A stretch of 64,000 nucleotides of DNA from positions 1 through 64,000 of the forward strand of contig QZKN01000135.1 in NCBI GenBank assembly GCA_003598175.1, written 5' to 3'. This DNA is from Candidatus Omnitrophota bacterium (GTDB taxonomy: Bacteria; Hinthialibacterota; Hinthialibacteria; Hinthialibacterales; Hinthialibacteraceae). This document shows positions 1-8,713 of the stretch, one piece after another. How positions within the stretch are numbered: position 1 is the stretch's first letter; every line of letters starts with the position of its first letter. Below the pieces are notes generated by a model. That model did not search any database and was not told the DNA's origin. It worked only from the letters and a program-made list of their open reading frames with translations. The translations under genes and the position numbers were made by a program.

Positions 1-32
1 CGGTTCGCGAACCGCCCCTACAAGGTATTTAC

Positions 33-77
33 ATCTTTTGTTGTGATCAATCGATCATGACGGTTTCTATGAAAATT
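33..77 (-). repeat. 50-bp interspersed element, copy 1
   Basis: Read on the minus strand this is the same element found at 11309, 11511, 32158 and 32251. It has an ATTTTCAT-like left arm, AAACCGTCA, a central hairpin TGATC-GATT-GATCA, then CACAAC and a diverged right arm. It lies directly beside two small hairpins at 82-106 and 116-140. Confidence 0.85.
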
Positions 78-81
78 CAGC

Positions 82-106
82 GGGTAGAGCCGGCATCCTC
101 GCCGGC
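82..106 (-). repeat. Small covarying hairpin (a)
   Basis: On the minus strand it reads GCCGGC-GAGGAT-GCCGGC followed by TCTACCC. Stem bases differ from the sister hairpins but remain paired, and the loop keeps the AGGAT core. The trailing CTCTACCC resembles the tail of the copy at 39155. Confidence 0.75.
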
Positions 107-115
107 GCCGTTCGT

Positions 116-140
116 GCAAGCGGGACGCTTGCTTTACCCA
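116..140 (+). repeat. Small covarying hairpin (b)
   Basis: GCAAGC-GGGAC-GCTTGC followed by TTTACCCA. It is nearly identical, inverted, to the copy at 40747-40770. The stem is fully paired. Confidence 0.8.
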
Positions 141-556
141 CGACGATGATACCGCGCCGTCTATTTTCATTCGCGCGTTGTGATCCAATAATCCAATTGG
201 TCTTTGTGATTACGAATATTCCCTGTAACCTGCTCCCTCATCGAACAGTATCATCAGGCAATACCATAATCCTTAAGTATAGTGTATTCTTGAAAGGCTG
301 CTACACCTTCAATGGAATTAATCATAAAAAAGATCGATGAAATTCTGTTTCCAGACAAAAAAAGGATTCGTCTCTCGATTTTGTCCCCCGCTGCACCCAC
401 CGGGAAAGGCGCGGATGCGCAAAGGATACCCCTTGGAAAATTATAGAATTTTATTGTACACTATAGGCGTGATGAAAAAAACAGACACGGTAGAGTCAGG
501 GCATGAGTAACAGGAAAACGAATTTCGGCTCGGTGCAAGCAAGCGGGATCACATTA
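141..556. other. Non-coding stretch without a supported gene
   Basis: Short open frames here have no protein-like composition, ribosome binding site or recognisable family. I see no RNA gene. The only supported features of the first 927 bases are the repeats at 33-140, the promoter at 557-585 and the phoH leader. Confidence 0.6.
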
Positions 557-585
557 TTGACAACGTTTTTTCTCTTTGCTACACT
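557..585 (+). promoter_or_regulatory. Probable housekeeping (sigma-70-type) promoter for the phoH operon
   Basis: A perfect TTGACA (557-562) is followed after 17 bases by TACACT (580-585). Transcription from about 592 would give a leader of roughly 335 nt before the phoH start at 928. No competing promoter was seen closer to the gene. The long leader contains an open frame from 595, but its composition is not protein-like. Confidence 0.6.
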
Positions 586-927
586 TCCTCTAACATGAAC
601 GAAAATGTAGGAGAGACGGACGCGCATCCTCCGTCACGCCCATTGTACGCAGCAATTATGCAAGCTCCAGTTTCCGGACCGGATTGTGGCCCTCAGCTGG
701 GGCTTTTGTTGTTCCTGTTTCCGGACCTCCATTCCCATCCACGAATCGCCGCGAGAATCGCAAGCCGACCGGTCATTTTCGAATCGGCGCCGGTTTTTCC
801 TTTTTGCCGGGGATTCAAGATGATTCAATGGAGAAGCGCCAATCATTCTGTACCGGTCTCCGCTCATCCAATGAAATGCATCAACATCCCAAAAACCGTA
901 GCGGCCAAGATATCGTAGTTGAGAACT

Positions 928-2004
928 ATGCAACAAGTATCAGAAAAACCAAAAGAAATCAAGCAAACCATCAGTTTGATCAATGTGAGTGAGATCCAGG
1001 ATCTGTGCGGAGCGCGGGATGAAAATCTGCGGCTGCTGCAAAACCATTTCACCGCCAAAATCATACCTCGCGGCGATACCATCGCGGTTCATGGCCATCC
1101 TGACGAAGTCACGGGCATCATATCGGTGCTGGAAGAATTGATCAAATTGGTGCGGCAGGGAGAACGCGTCACCAAACGCGATGTGGAATATCTTCTCGCG
1201 TTCTCGCGCAAACCCTTGACCGGTTTCCCCGCCGCCCAGGTTTTCGCCCCCATTACCATGCCGCTTCGCGGTAAAAAGGGCGTCATCAAACCGAAAACGT
1301 TCGGGCAGCGGCAATACCTCAACGCCATTGCGGAAAACGACATCGTATTCGGCGTCGGGCCGGCCGGCACCGGAAAAACCTATCTGGCCATGGCCGCCGC
1401 CGTCTCCGCGCTGGAACGAAAATTGGTTCGCCGAATCGTGTTGGCGCGTCCGGCCGTGGAAGCGGGGGAATCGCTGGGATTTTTGCCCGGCGATCTGCAG
1501 GCAAAAGTGGATCCGTTCCTGCGGCCGCTGTACGATGCCTTGTACGATATGCTTAACGCCGACCTGGTCCAACGTTATATCCTACAGGGAACCGTGGAAA
1601 TCGCGCCGTTGGCCTATATGCGGGGACGAACGCTGAATGATTCGTTCGTCATTCTCGACGAAGCGCAAAATACGACCAGCGAACAAATGAAAATGTTCCT
1701 GACTCGGTTGGGATTTGATTCCAAAGCGATCATCACAGGCGATATCACGCAAATCGATTTACCGTCCGGACGAAAAAGCGGTCTCATCGAAGTCTGCACC
1801 TTACTCAACGACATTGATGGGATTTCGTTCGTCTATCTGGGCCGACACGATATCGTGCGCCATCCGTTGGTGCAAAAAATCGTCGCCGCTTACGAAACGA
1901 ACGGAAAACAACAATCCCCGGCGAACGCGTTCAATCGAAATGGAGAAAATGGGAAACCTCCCATACCGGAAAATCGAGGGTTCTCGAACCGCCATGACCA
2001 GTAA
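928..2004 (+). CDS. phoH: PhoH-family ATPase (PhoH/PhoL, YbeZ-like)
   Basis: Cytoplasmic P-loop ATPase of the PhoH/YbeZ family, linked in other bacteria to RNA metabolism and 16S rRNA maturation together with YbeY. The Walker A loop GVGPAGTGKT lies at residues 142-151 and the Walker B segment FVILDEAQN has its acidic pair near residue 244. The 358-residue length is normal for the family. A TTG nine bases upstream is also in frame, but ATG 928 is preferred. The stop overlaps the start of the 7TM-HD gene by 11 bases, and ybeY and a CNNM/CorC gene follow, which is the widely conserved phoH-HD-ybeY-corC order. The family and operon are secure; the biochemical role is inferred from homologues. Confidence 0.95.
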   Translation: MQQVSEKPKEIKQTISLINVSEIQDLCGARDENLRLLQNHFTAKIIPRGDTIAVHGHPDEVTGIISVLEELIKLVRQGERVTKRDVEYLLAFSRKPLTGFPAAQVFAPITMPLRGKKGVIKPKTFGQRQYLNAIAENDIVFGVGPAGTGKTYLAMAAAVSALERKLVRRIVLARPAVEAGESLGFLPGDLQAKVDPFLRPLYDALYDMLNADLVQRYILQGTVEIAPLAYMRGRTLNDSFVILDEAQNTTSEQMKMFLTRLGFDSKAIITGDITQIDLPSGRKSGLIEVCTLLNDIDGISFVYLGRHDIVRHPLVQKIVAAYETNGKQQSPANAFNRNGENGKPPIPENRGFSNRHDQ

Positions 2005-4498
2005 AAAACGCATCGCGGAAAAAAAGAGTATGCCTCCTTTAAAAAAACGGCTGCGTTCCCTCAAAAAAACATTTGCGCAGTCTCTGGAAGATATGGGGAA
2101 CCGAATCGCCTATCCGGCCACGCTGTTGACAGCGGCGCTACTCATTTTTGCTCTGATCCGTCCACCCGCCGTGGAGGATCTAAGTGATTTTCATCTCGGC
2201 GGTTTGTCCCCGCGCATAATCAATTCCTCGATTGAATTCGATTACATCAATAAAATTGCCACGGAAGGGAAAAAAAATAGCGAGGAGGCGCTGGTTTCTC
2301 CCGTTTACCGCATCCGGACACAACAAGAAAATTTGAACCAACGAATTTCGGCCATTATCTCCGCTGCCCGGGAAATTCCTCGGCCGGAGGGCATGGAAGT
2401 GGAAACATGGGCGCAATCCGTTTGTGAAACGGCGAATGTGAAACTCCGCGATCGCGCTTACGAATTCAGTGAAACCGATTTCGAAAAAGTACCGCGCACA
2501 ACCTATCAAAGTCTCTTTTTTTACAAGGATTACGAAGCCTTTCTCTCTTCGGTTCAAACCCACATTCAAACCGCGGCCGGACGAGGCGTCGCTGACGACG
2601 TGGCGCCATTGCGTGTTATGCAGGCGAATTCGGACAAGGCGGCAAACTCGCCGATCACGATCGGCGTGACGTTGATCGACGAGAACGAAAATGAAATGGT
2701 GTTTCCCAAACCGGATGAAATCAAAAGCGAAGCCGTGTTTTTTCAGCGTTTCGAACAATTGATCACCTCTTCCTTTCCGAAAACGGAAGACCTGGCGGCC
2801 CGGCAACTGTCCCTGGATCTCATTCAAGCCATCTATGAAGGCCCGTCCTTACTCTACGATAAAAATCTGACAGAAGCGCGCCGCAAAGAGCGTCGCGATC
2901 TCGTGGAGCCGATCAAAGGCCACGTGAACAAAGGCGAAACCATTGTCGGCAAAAACATGATCGTCACCCAGGAAATCATGGCCAAGCTGGAAGCGTATCA
3001 GGAGCGCATGAAACTGTCCCCGCTGGTCGAATGCGGCTATCTGGTCCTGGTCCTGTTTTTCGTGTTGATATTGATGCGTTTCCTGCAAATATATAATGCG
3101 GAAATCGTCGAAGATACTCGCAAAACCGCGGTCATTTTCATCGCGGTGATCATGATTCTGTTTCTGGCGCGCATTTGCGCCCAACTGGCGCTGCTCGATT
3201 TGGGCAGCAATACCCTGAAGCAGGTGGGATTCGGCGTCCCGATGGGCGCGCTGGGTGTGATTCTCACGATTCTCGCCGGCGCGCGGCTGGCCGCATTTAC
3301 CTGCATGATCACCTCCGTATATATGGGCATCATCCTGCATCGCGGCATGGAGCTGCTGTCTCTGTCCTATATTCTGGTTGCCATGTTTACCGCCTGCGTC
3401 GCCATTTTCGCCGTCACCCGTATCCGCCAGCGCAGCGATTTATATCGCGCGGGCGGCATCGTCATGATCCTGGCCTGCGGCATGATTCTGGCGTTGGCCA
3501 TGCCGCAGTACAAAACGCTGGAACAATTGATCGATCACGTCGACGAATTAAAATACGCCCTGATCTGGGGCGGCGTAAACGGACTCCTCGTTTCTATTTT
3601 CTCCATCGCCCTCTTGCCATTGTTCGAAGATCTCTTCGGCGTCACCACGGACATCAAACTACTGGAACTCGGTCAAAAAAATGAATTGCTGCAACGCCTC
3701 GAACAGGAAGCCCCCGGCTCCTATCAGCATACCATGCGGGTGGCCACCCTCGCCGAGTCCGCCGCCGAGGCCATCGGCGCCAACGCTTTGCTGGCTCGCG
3801 TAGGGTGTTATTATCACGACATCGGCAAAATGGTGAAACCGCAGTATTTCGTCGAAAATCAGCAAACCAGCGCGGATAAGGCAAAACATTCCAAGCTCTC
3901 ACCCAATATGAGTTGCCTGATCATTCGCAATCACGTGAAATACGGGCTGGAACTGGCCAAGGAATACAACCTGCCGAAAGTGATTCGCGATTTCATCCCC
4001 GAACATCACGGCACCACGCTTATGACGTATTTCTATCACGAAGCGCTGGAGAATCAGGAAACGGAAGGAACGGTAAAGGAAGAGGACTTCCGCTATCCCG
4101 GCCCCAAACCGCAATCGAAGGAAACCGCCATTCTCATGCTGGCCGATTCCATCGAGGCGGCTTCCCGCACGTTGGAAACCGGTTCGGAGCGGGAAGTGCG
4201 CCAACTGGTTCGCAAATTGATCAATGAAAAATTCATGGACGAACAATTCGACGAATGCAACCTGACGCTTAAGGATCTGCATACGCTCTTTCACTCCTTT
4301 TCCGATTCGATCATCCACATGCTGCACCAACGCATCGTGTATCCCTCCGCGCCGGCGTCGAAAGAAAAGGAGGAAGAGCGGGAAAACGATAAGGGAGAAA
4401 CCAAAGCAAGAGTAAAGCCGGTCGCGTTCAAAGAAAAGAAAGAGGGAGAAAAATCCAAACCGAAAAGCGAGCCGGGTATGGCAAAGGAATCCGCATGA
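1994..4498 (+). CDS. 7TM-HD domain membrane phosphodiesterase (PgpH-like)
   Basis: Inner-membrane protein of the 7TMR-HD family, whose characterised member PgpH hydrolyses c-di-AMP. An N-terminal membrane segment (about residues 38-60) is followed by a long extracytoplasmic 7TMR-HDED region (about 60-335), a cluster of membrane helices (about 340-550) and a cytoplasmic HD domain with H579 and the H608-D609 pair in YYHDIGK. The C-terminal 40 residues are a charged Lys/Glu tail. The ATG at 1994 gives 834 residues; it overlaps the phoH end and has GAGGG upstream. The frame stays open further upstream but that part is phoH read in another frame. The c-di-AMP substrate is inferred from the family. 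Confidence 0.93.
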   Translation: MTSKKRIAEKKSMPPLKKRLRSLKKTFAQSLEDMGNRIAYPATLLTAALLIFALIRPPAVEDLSDFHLGGLSPRIINSSIEFDYINKIATEGKKNSEEALVSPVYRIRTQQENLNQRISAIISAAREIPRPEGMEVETWAQSVCETANVKLRDRAYEFSETDFEKVPRTTYQSLFFYKDYEAFLSSVQTHIQTAAGRGVADDVAPLRVMQANSDKAANSPITIGVTLIDENENEMVFPKPDEIKSEAVFFQRFEQLITSSFPKTEDLAARQLSLDLIQAIYEGPSLLYDKNLTEARRKERRDLVEPIKGHVNKGETIVGKNMIVTQEIMAKLEAYQERMKLSPLVECGYLVLVLFFVLILMRFLQIYNAEIVEDTRKTAVIFIAVIMILFLARICAQLALLDLGSNTLKQVGFGVPMGALGVILTILAGARLAAFTCMITSVYMGIILHRGMELLSLSYILVAMFTACVAIFAVTRIRQRSDLYRAGGIVMILACGMILALAMPQYKTLEQLIDHVDELKYALIWGGVNGLLVSIFSIALLPLFEDLFGVTTDIKLLELGQKNELLQRLEQEAPGSYQHTMRVATLAESAAEAIGANALLARVGCYYHDIGKMVKPQYFVENQQTSADKAKHSKLSPNMSCLIIRNHVKYGLELAKEYNLPKVIRDFIPEHHGTTLMTYFYHEALENQETEGTVKEEDFRYPGPKPQSKETAILMLADSIEAASRTLETGSEREVRQLVRKLINEKFMDEQFDECNLTLKDLHTLFHSFSDSIIHMLHQRIVYPSAPASKEKEEERENDKGETKARVKPVAFKEKKEGEKSKPKSEPGMAKESA

Positions 4499-5025
4499 AA
4501 CCGATGAGTGACCATTTCAATACATCGCAGGTATCATTTACCGTCGAGTATGCGCCGGATCGAATCGACAGCCGGCGTCACGAACATTTCATCATGCGGC
4601 TGTTGCGGGCAACCGGCGAAACGGATGCGGAAATCGGCGTATTGCTCGTGGATGATGAGGAACTGCGGCGACTGAACCGGGAATACCGCGGCGTCGACGC
4701 CGCCACCGACGTTCTCTCCTTTTCTCTGCGGGAAGGAGAGCCGATCGGGCAAATTCACGTGCTGGGCGATATCGTCATTTCCGGCGAAACCGCCGCGCGG
4801 CAGGCGCAAGTCTTCGGACATGAAACCGCCGATGAAATCGATGAACTTATTTTTCACGGGTATATTCACTTATTGGGATACGATCACGAAGGAGAGAGAA
4901 TGGACCAATGGAACCGCGAAGAGACCTCTCTGCGCGAGCGTTTACTCAAGCAAAAAGCGCCGTACGTTCCGAAAGGAATGATCACAGCTGCGGAAACGAA
5001 TATCACGGAAGGGAGGGCCGATTGA
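4495..5025 (+). CDS. ybeY: Endoribonuclease YbeY
   Basis: Zinc-dependent endoribonuclease/rRNA maturation factor of the UPF0054 family. The diagnostic histidine motif HGYIHLLGYDH is present, with metal-binding candidates H121, H125 and H131. The start ATG overlaps the stop of the 7TM-HD gene in an ATGA arrangement, which suggests translational coupling. At 176 residues it is slightly longer than typical members (about 150-160) because of a C-terminal tail after the conserved core. Its position between the HD gene and the CorC gene matches the common bacterial operon. Assignment is very secure. Confidence 0.97.
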   Translation: MKPMSDHFNTSQVSFTVEYAPDRIDSRRHEHFIMRLLRATGETDAEIGVLLVDDEELRRLNREYRGVDAATDVLSFSLREGEPIGQIHVLGDIVISGETAARQAQVFGHETADEIDELIFHGYIHLLGYDHEGERMDQWNREETSLRERLLKQKAPYVPKGMITAAETNITEGRAD

Positions 5026-5052
5026 CGTACTCCGCATACGTCGAATAACATA

Positions 5053-6393
5053 ATGGAAGGATCTGTTTATTTAATCATTCAAGGGATTGTTTTTCTCGGT
5101 TGTCTTTTGATTTCCGCCTGTTTTTCGGGTGCGGAAACCGCGTTGACGTCCATGACAAAACTCCGCGTCAAACGGTTGTTCAGCGAAGGCGAGGATCCCT
5201 ACAAAAAATTGGAGCCGTGGCTTGAATATCCCAACCGCTTTCTGGCCACGATTCTCGTGGGAAACAATTTCGTCAACATCCTTGCCTCGGTTATGGCGGC
5301 CAATATCTGCGAACGCATCCTGCGCGAATGGTACGACGTCAGTAACGCCACCGCGTATGGCTCCGCGCTGGCGGTCGGTCTCACTACTTTTATTCTTATA
5401 GTTTTTGGGGAAATCATTCCCAAAACCTATAGCAAGGAACATGCGGTGCGGATTTCCCTGCTCGTCATCGGGCCGCTGGATTTGTTTTACCGTTTTTTGC
5501 GCCCCTTGATCGGCGTCTTTTTGTTTCTTTCCAACGGAATCATCCGCCTCTTCGGCGGCCAAACGATCAAGGAAGTTCCACTCCTCACGGAAAACGATGT
5601 ACGCAGCCTGATCGAAATGAGCGAACGGGAGGGATTGCTGGAACAGGAAGAACGCGAAATGATCCACAGCATCATCGATTTCGGCGATACGGTGGTCAAG
5701 GAAATCATGACGCCGCGCGTGGATTTCCAGGCCATCAGCGTGAATATCGGCCTGGAAGAAGCACGGAAGGAGGCGGTGCGGCAGGGCCACTCGCGGATTC
5801 CGGTGTACGAACAGGATCTGGACCGCATCATCGGCATCCTCTACGTCAAGGATCTGTTGCGTGTGGACAGCAAGAACGAAGCGTCGTTCAACTTGCGCGA
5901 GATTATCCGCACGCCGTTGTTCATTCCCAAAACCAAAAAAGTGAACGACCTGCTGGAAACGTTCAAAAAAGAGAAAAATCATATCGCGATCGTCGTCGAC
6001 GAATATGGCACCACGGCCGGATTGATCACCATCGAAGATGTCCTGGAAGAAATCGTCGGCGACATTCAGGATGAATTCGACGAGGAACTGCCCGATTATG
6101 AAAGGCAGAAAGACGGCAGCATCATCGCCCATGCCAAAATCGATCTCGATCAACTGTCCGAACTTCTCCACATCGTATTCCCCGATGAAGATGTGGAAAC
6201 GCTGGGAGGATTCATCACCACGCTGATCGGCGACGTCCCGAAAATCGGTGAAGAAGTCGATTTTCTCAATCTGCATTTCACGATTCTGGAGTCCGACGAA
6301 AGAAAAATCGAAAAGGTGAAAATCGAACAAAAAAACAACAGCGAGGGAATCAGCGAACCGGAAGAAATCCTGCCGACGCCATTCACCAGTTGA
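5053..6393 (+). CDS. CNNM/CBS/CorC-family membrane protein (hemolysin C-like)
   Basis: Inner-membrane protein of the CNNM-transporter/HlyC-CorC family, often linked to Mg2+/Co2+ handling. An N-terminal DUF21 (CNNM) region with hydrophobic helices spans about residues 1-190; it includes the SGAETALTS segment typical of the family. Two CBS domains follow (about 210-330) and a C-terminal CorC_HlyC domain (about 345-435). The length of 446 residues is normal. It starts 27 bases after ybeY and is probably the last gene of the phoH operon. Transport specificity cannot be read from sequence. Confidence 0.94.
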   Translation: MEGSVYLIIQGIVFLGCLLISACFSGAETALTSMTKLRVKRLFSEGEDPYKKLEPWLEYPNRFLATILVGNNFVNILASVMAANICERILREWYDVSNATAYGSALAVGLTTFILIVFGEIIPKTYSKEHAVRISLLVIGPLDLFYRFLRPLIGVFLFLSNGIIRLFGGQTIKEVPLLTENDVRSLIEMSEREGLLEQEEREMIHSIIDFGDTVVKEIMTPRVDFQAISVNIGLEEARKEAVRQGHSRIPVYEQDLDRIIGILYVKDLLRVDSKNEASFNLREIIRTPLFIPKTKKVNDLLETFKKEKNHIAIVVDEYGTTAGLITIEDVLEEIVGDIQDEFDEELPDYERQKDGSIIAHAKIDLDQLSELLHIVFPDEDVETLGGFITTLIGDVPKIGEEVDFLNLHFTILESDERKIEKVKIEQKNNSEGISEPEEILPTPFTS

Positions 6394-6642
6394 TCCGGCA
6401 TTGCGATCGGATCAATATGCGGATATCATCGTAACGGTTGAGGCCGCTGGTACGTTCCAATGTTATCATATATCTGCAAATTCAGGATGAATCCGTGCGT
6501 TTCCACGTTTTCTTCCCGGTTGTGTCTGAGAAGTTGATTTCATTTTTAATAATCACGGTCGTAGTCGATCCACCGCGGTTGAACGAAATCGGTATCCGCG
6601 TGCAATTCGCCAAATCATTCGAACGGATTTGAGAGTATTTTT

Positions 6643-7353
6643 ATGTTTCTAACTTTAAAAAAAATCTTTTCCACTGAAATCCAAAAACTGAGGAACTATT
6701 TTTTTGCCGGTCTGTTGGTGGTGACGCCCATCGGCTTAACCTTCTGGATGGCGGTCGGTATTTTGAATTTCTTTGGAAACAAATTCCGATGGTCCTTCCA
6801 AGCGTTTTTCAATGTCTTTTATCGGCAGGAGGAACATGCCCATTTATATGCTTATGCACATAAATACGACGCCTATTTCCCTCTGTTCACCTATGGATTC
6901 GGTTTTCTCCTGACCATCCTTCTGATTTCCTTTGTCGGAATGGCCACCCAAATGTATTTGGGACGCAAGACTTTGAATCTGGTTGAGTTCATTCTCATCA
7001 AAATTCCCGTCATCTCCAGCGTGTACAATGGGTTGAAACAAGTCAGCGAATCCATCATGGGAAGGCGAAGTAAAATCTTCGAGCGCGTGGTGATCATCGA
7101 ATATCCGCGCAAGGGCTTGTACTCCCTTGCCTTCATTACCGCCAAAGACAAAAACCTGGTGGAGCCGATTCTCAACAAACCAGTTGTTTATGTATTTATC
7201 GCCACCACTCCAAATCCCACGTCCGGCATCTTTCTCATCGTTCCCGAAGAGGAATTGATCCCCATCGACTTGAGCGTCGAAGACGGCATGAAAATGATCA
7301 TTTCCAGCGGCATGGTGGTCCCCAAAAAAGACTTCCCGCGACTAAAAATCTAG
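6643..7353 (+). CDS. DUF502 family membrane protein
   Basis: The 236-residue protein matches DUF502: a short basic N-terminus, a first helix with LLVVTPIGLTFW near residues 24-40, a second helix around residues 86-106, and a soluble C-terminal region with a PTSGIF segment. The cellular role of the family is not established. GAGAG just upstream of ATG 6643 can serve as ribosome binding site. It is separated from the CorC gene by about 250 bases in which I see no gene, so it may have its own promoter. Confidence 0.9.
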   Translation: MFLTLKKIFSTEIQKLRNYFFAGLLVVTPIGLTFWMAVGILNFFGNKFRWSFQAFFNVFYRQEEHAHLYAYAHKYDAYFPLFTYGFGFLLTILLISFVGMATQMYLGRKTLNLVEFILIKIPVISSVYNGLKQVSESIMGRRSKIFERVVIIEYPRKGLYSLAFITAKDKNLVEPILNKPVVYVFIATTPNPTSGIFLIVPEEELIPIDLSVEDGMKMIISSGMVVPKKDFPRLKI

Positions 7354-7490
7354 CGCCTCATTCATGGCTGGTTCATCATTATAAAGCAGCGCACGATGTG
7401 AGGAGTTCCGATACACCTAAACTTGACAGTTTGACCTCCTTAATCATAATGCATAACGAATCCTTTCATTCAAAAAAACCGAGATCAATC

Positions 7491-8540
7491 ATGACAAATT
7501 CAAATCGTGTTTCTCGTAAATGCTTTTACGTCTTTTTCCTGTGGCCTCTGATTACCACCACGGCTTTTGCCGACAAAATCACGTTGCAAGACGGCAGCAT
7601 TTTGATGGGAACCGTCACGCACATGGTGGAGGGGCAAATTCACATCGAAACCGCTTTTGCCGGCGCACTCACGGTTCCGATGGAGCAAATCGTCGAAATG
7701 GAAACCGCCGACGTCAAACCCATTCACTTGCACGATGGAAGCGTCATCCAAGGCACGATTCAGACCCGCGAAGCGAACCGGATGGATGTGATTTGGGGAA
7801 AGGATCAAACCCGTTTTGCCGTCGTCCCCGCCGACATTCAGGCAATCGATCCTCCGCCGCCCCCGCCGGCCCCCACGCCCACTCCCGTGAGATGGACCGG
7901 CAGCGTCGTCGGGAACCTTTCCATCACCAGCGGCAACCGCGACACCACCGGCGTCGGGATTTCCGCCGATTTGGCGAGACGCTCGGAAGACGACCGCATC
8001 ACGTTGAAAGGCGGATATTTTTATGCGGAAGATCGCGGCAACGGCATCCGTGACGATCAATATTTATCCGGCAAATATGACTACTTCTTCACGAAGAAGT
8101 TTTTCGGTTATCTGAACACTCGCCTGGATCGGGACGCGATCCGCGATTTGGAATTGCGGACCACCGGCGGCGCGGGACTCGGCTATCAGTTTTTGGAAAC
8201 GGATATATACAATCTGTTTACCGAGGCCGGCGTCTCGTACGTGAACGAGGATTTCATGCTCGATGTGGATGACCAAACTTACGTGGCCGGGCGGCTGGCA
8301 ATGCACTTCGGCTGGTGGATCATCAAGGATCGCCTTCGTTTCGAGGAAGACGCCGAACTGTTGTTGGGGATGACCGACCTGAACGATTGGTTCGGCATTT
8401 CGGACAGCTCGTTGATTTGGAAATGGAACAGCCGTTTGTCCTCCAATGCGTCGGTTCGTTTCGAATATGACAACACTCCCGCTACCGGTCGCAAGCGCGC
8501 CGACACCAAATACACTCTCGGCATCGGGTATTCCTTCTAA
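7491..8540 (+). CDS. Outer-membrane DUF481 (YdiY-like) protein
   Basis: Secreted outer-membrane protein. A signal peptide (about residues 1-27, ending TAFA) is followed by two related beta units of about 50 residues, each opening with a Lys/His-Leu-x-Asp-Gly-Ser pattern. A proline-rich linker (PPPPPPAPTPTP) leads to a C-terminal DUF481 beta-barrel domain that ends in an aromatic residue (GIGYSF), as expected for barrel assembly. The frame is open from a GTG at 7398, but ATG 7491 places the signal peptide correctly. The function of DUF481 proteins is not settled. Confidence 0.85.
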   Translation: MTNSNRVSRKCFYVFFLWPLITTTAFADKITLQDGSILMGTVTHMVEGQIHIETAFAGALTVPMEQIVEMETADVKPIHLHDGSVIQGTIQTREANRMDVIWGKDQTRFAVVPADIQAIDPPPPPPAPTPTPVRWTGSVVGNLSITSGNRDTTGVGISADLARRSEDDRITLKGGYFYAEDRGNGIRDDQYLSGKYDYFFTKKFFGYLNTRLDRDAIRDLELRTTGGAGLGYQFLETDIYNLFTEAGVSYVNEDFMLDVDDQTYVAGRLAMHFGWWIIKDRLRFEEDAELLLGMTDLNDWFGISDSSLIWKWNSRLSSNASVRFEYDNTPATGRKRADTKYTLGIGYSF

Positions 8541-8713
8541 ACAAATTTTTCATAAATTAGATCCTCTTTATCCTCTATTCGTTGACTCGTTGTTCCAAAT
8601 CGGGAAATATACTTGAAGGTTCATACCAGTTCGGCCATTCATGCGGATTCGTGTGGGATTGTGACCATGCGCTGCTTGTCAAGGGCATTTCTTGCGGGGA
8701 GGAGAAATCGGCG

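Noticed and set aside
595-918. A 107-codon frame starting at the predicted phoH transcript start
   Set aside because: Composition is not protein-like (many Pro/His/Ser in random order) and overlapping frames on both strands are equally long.
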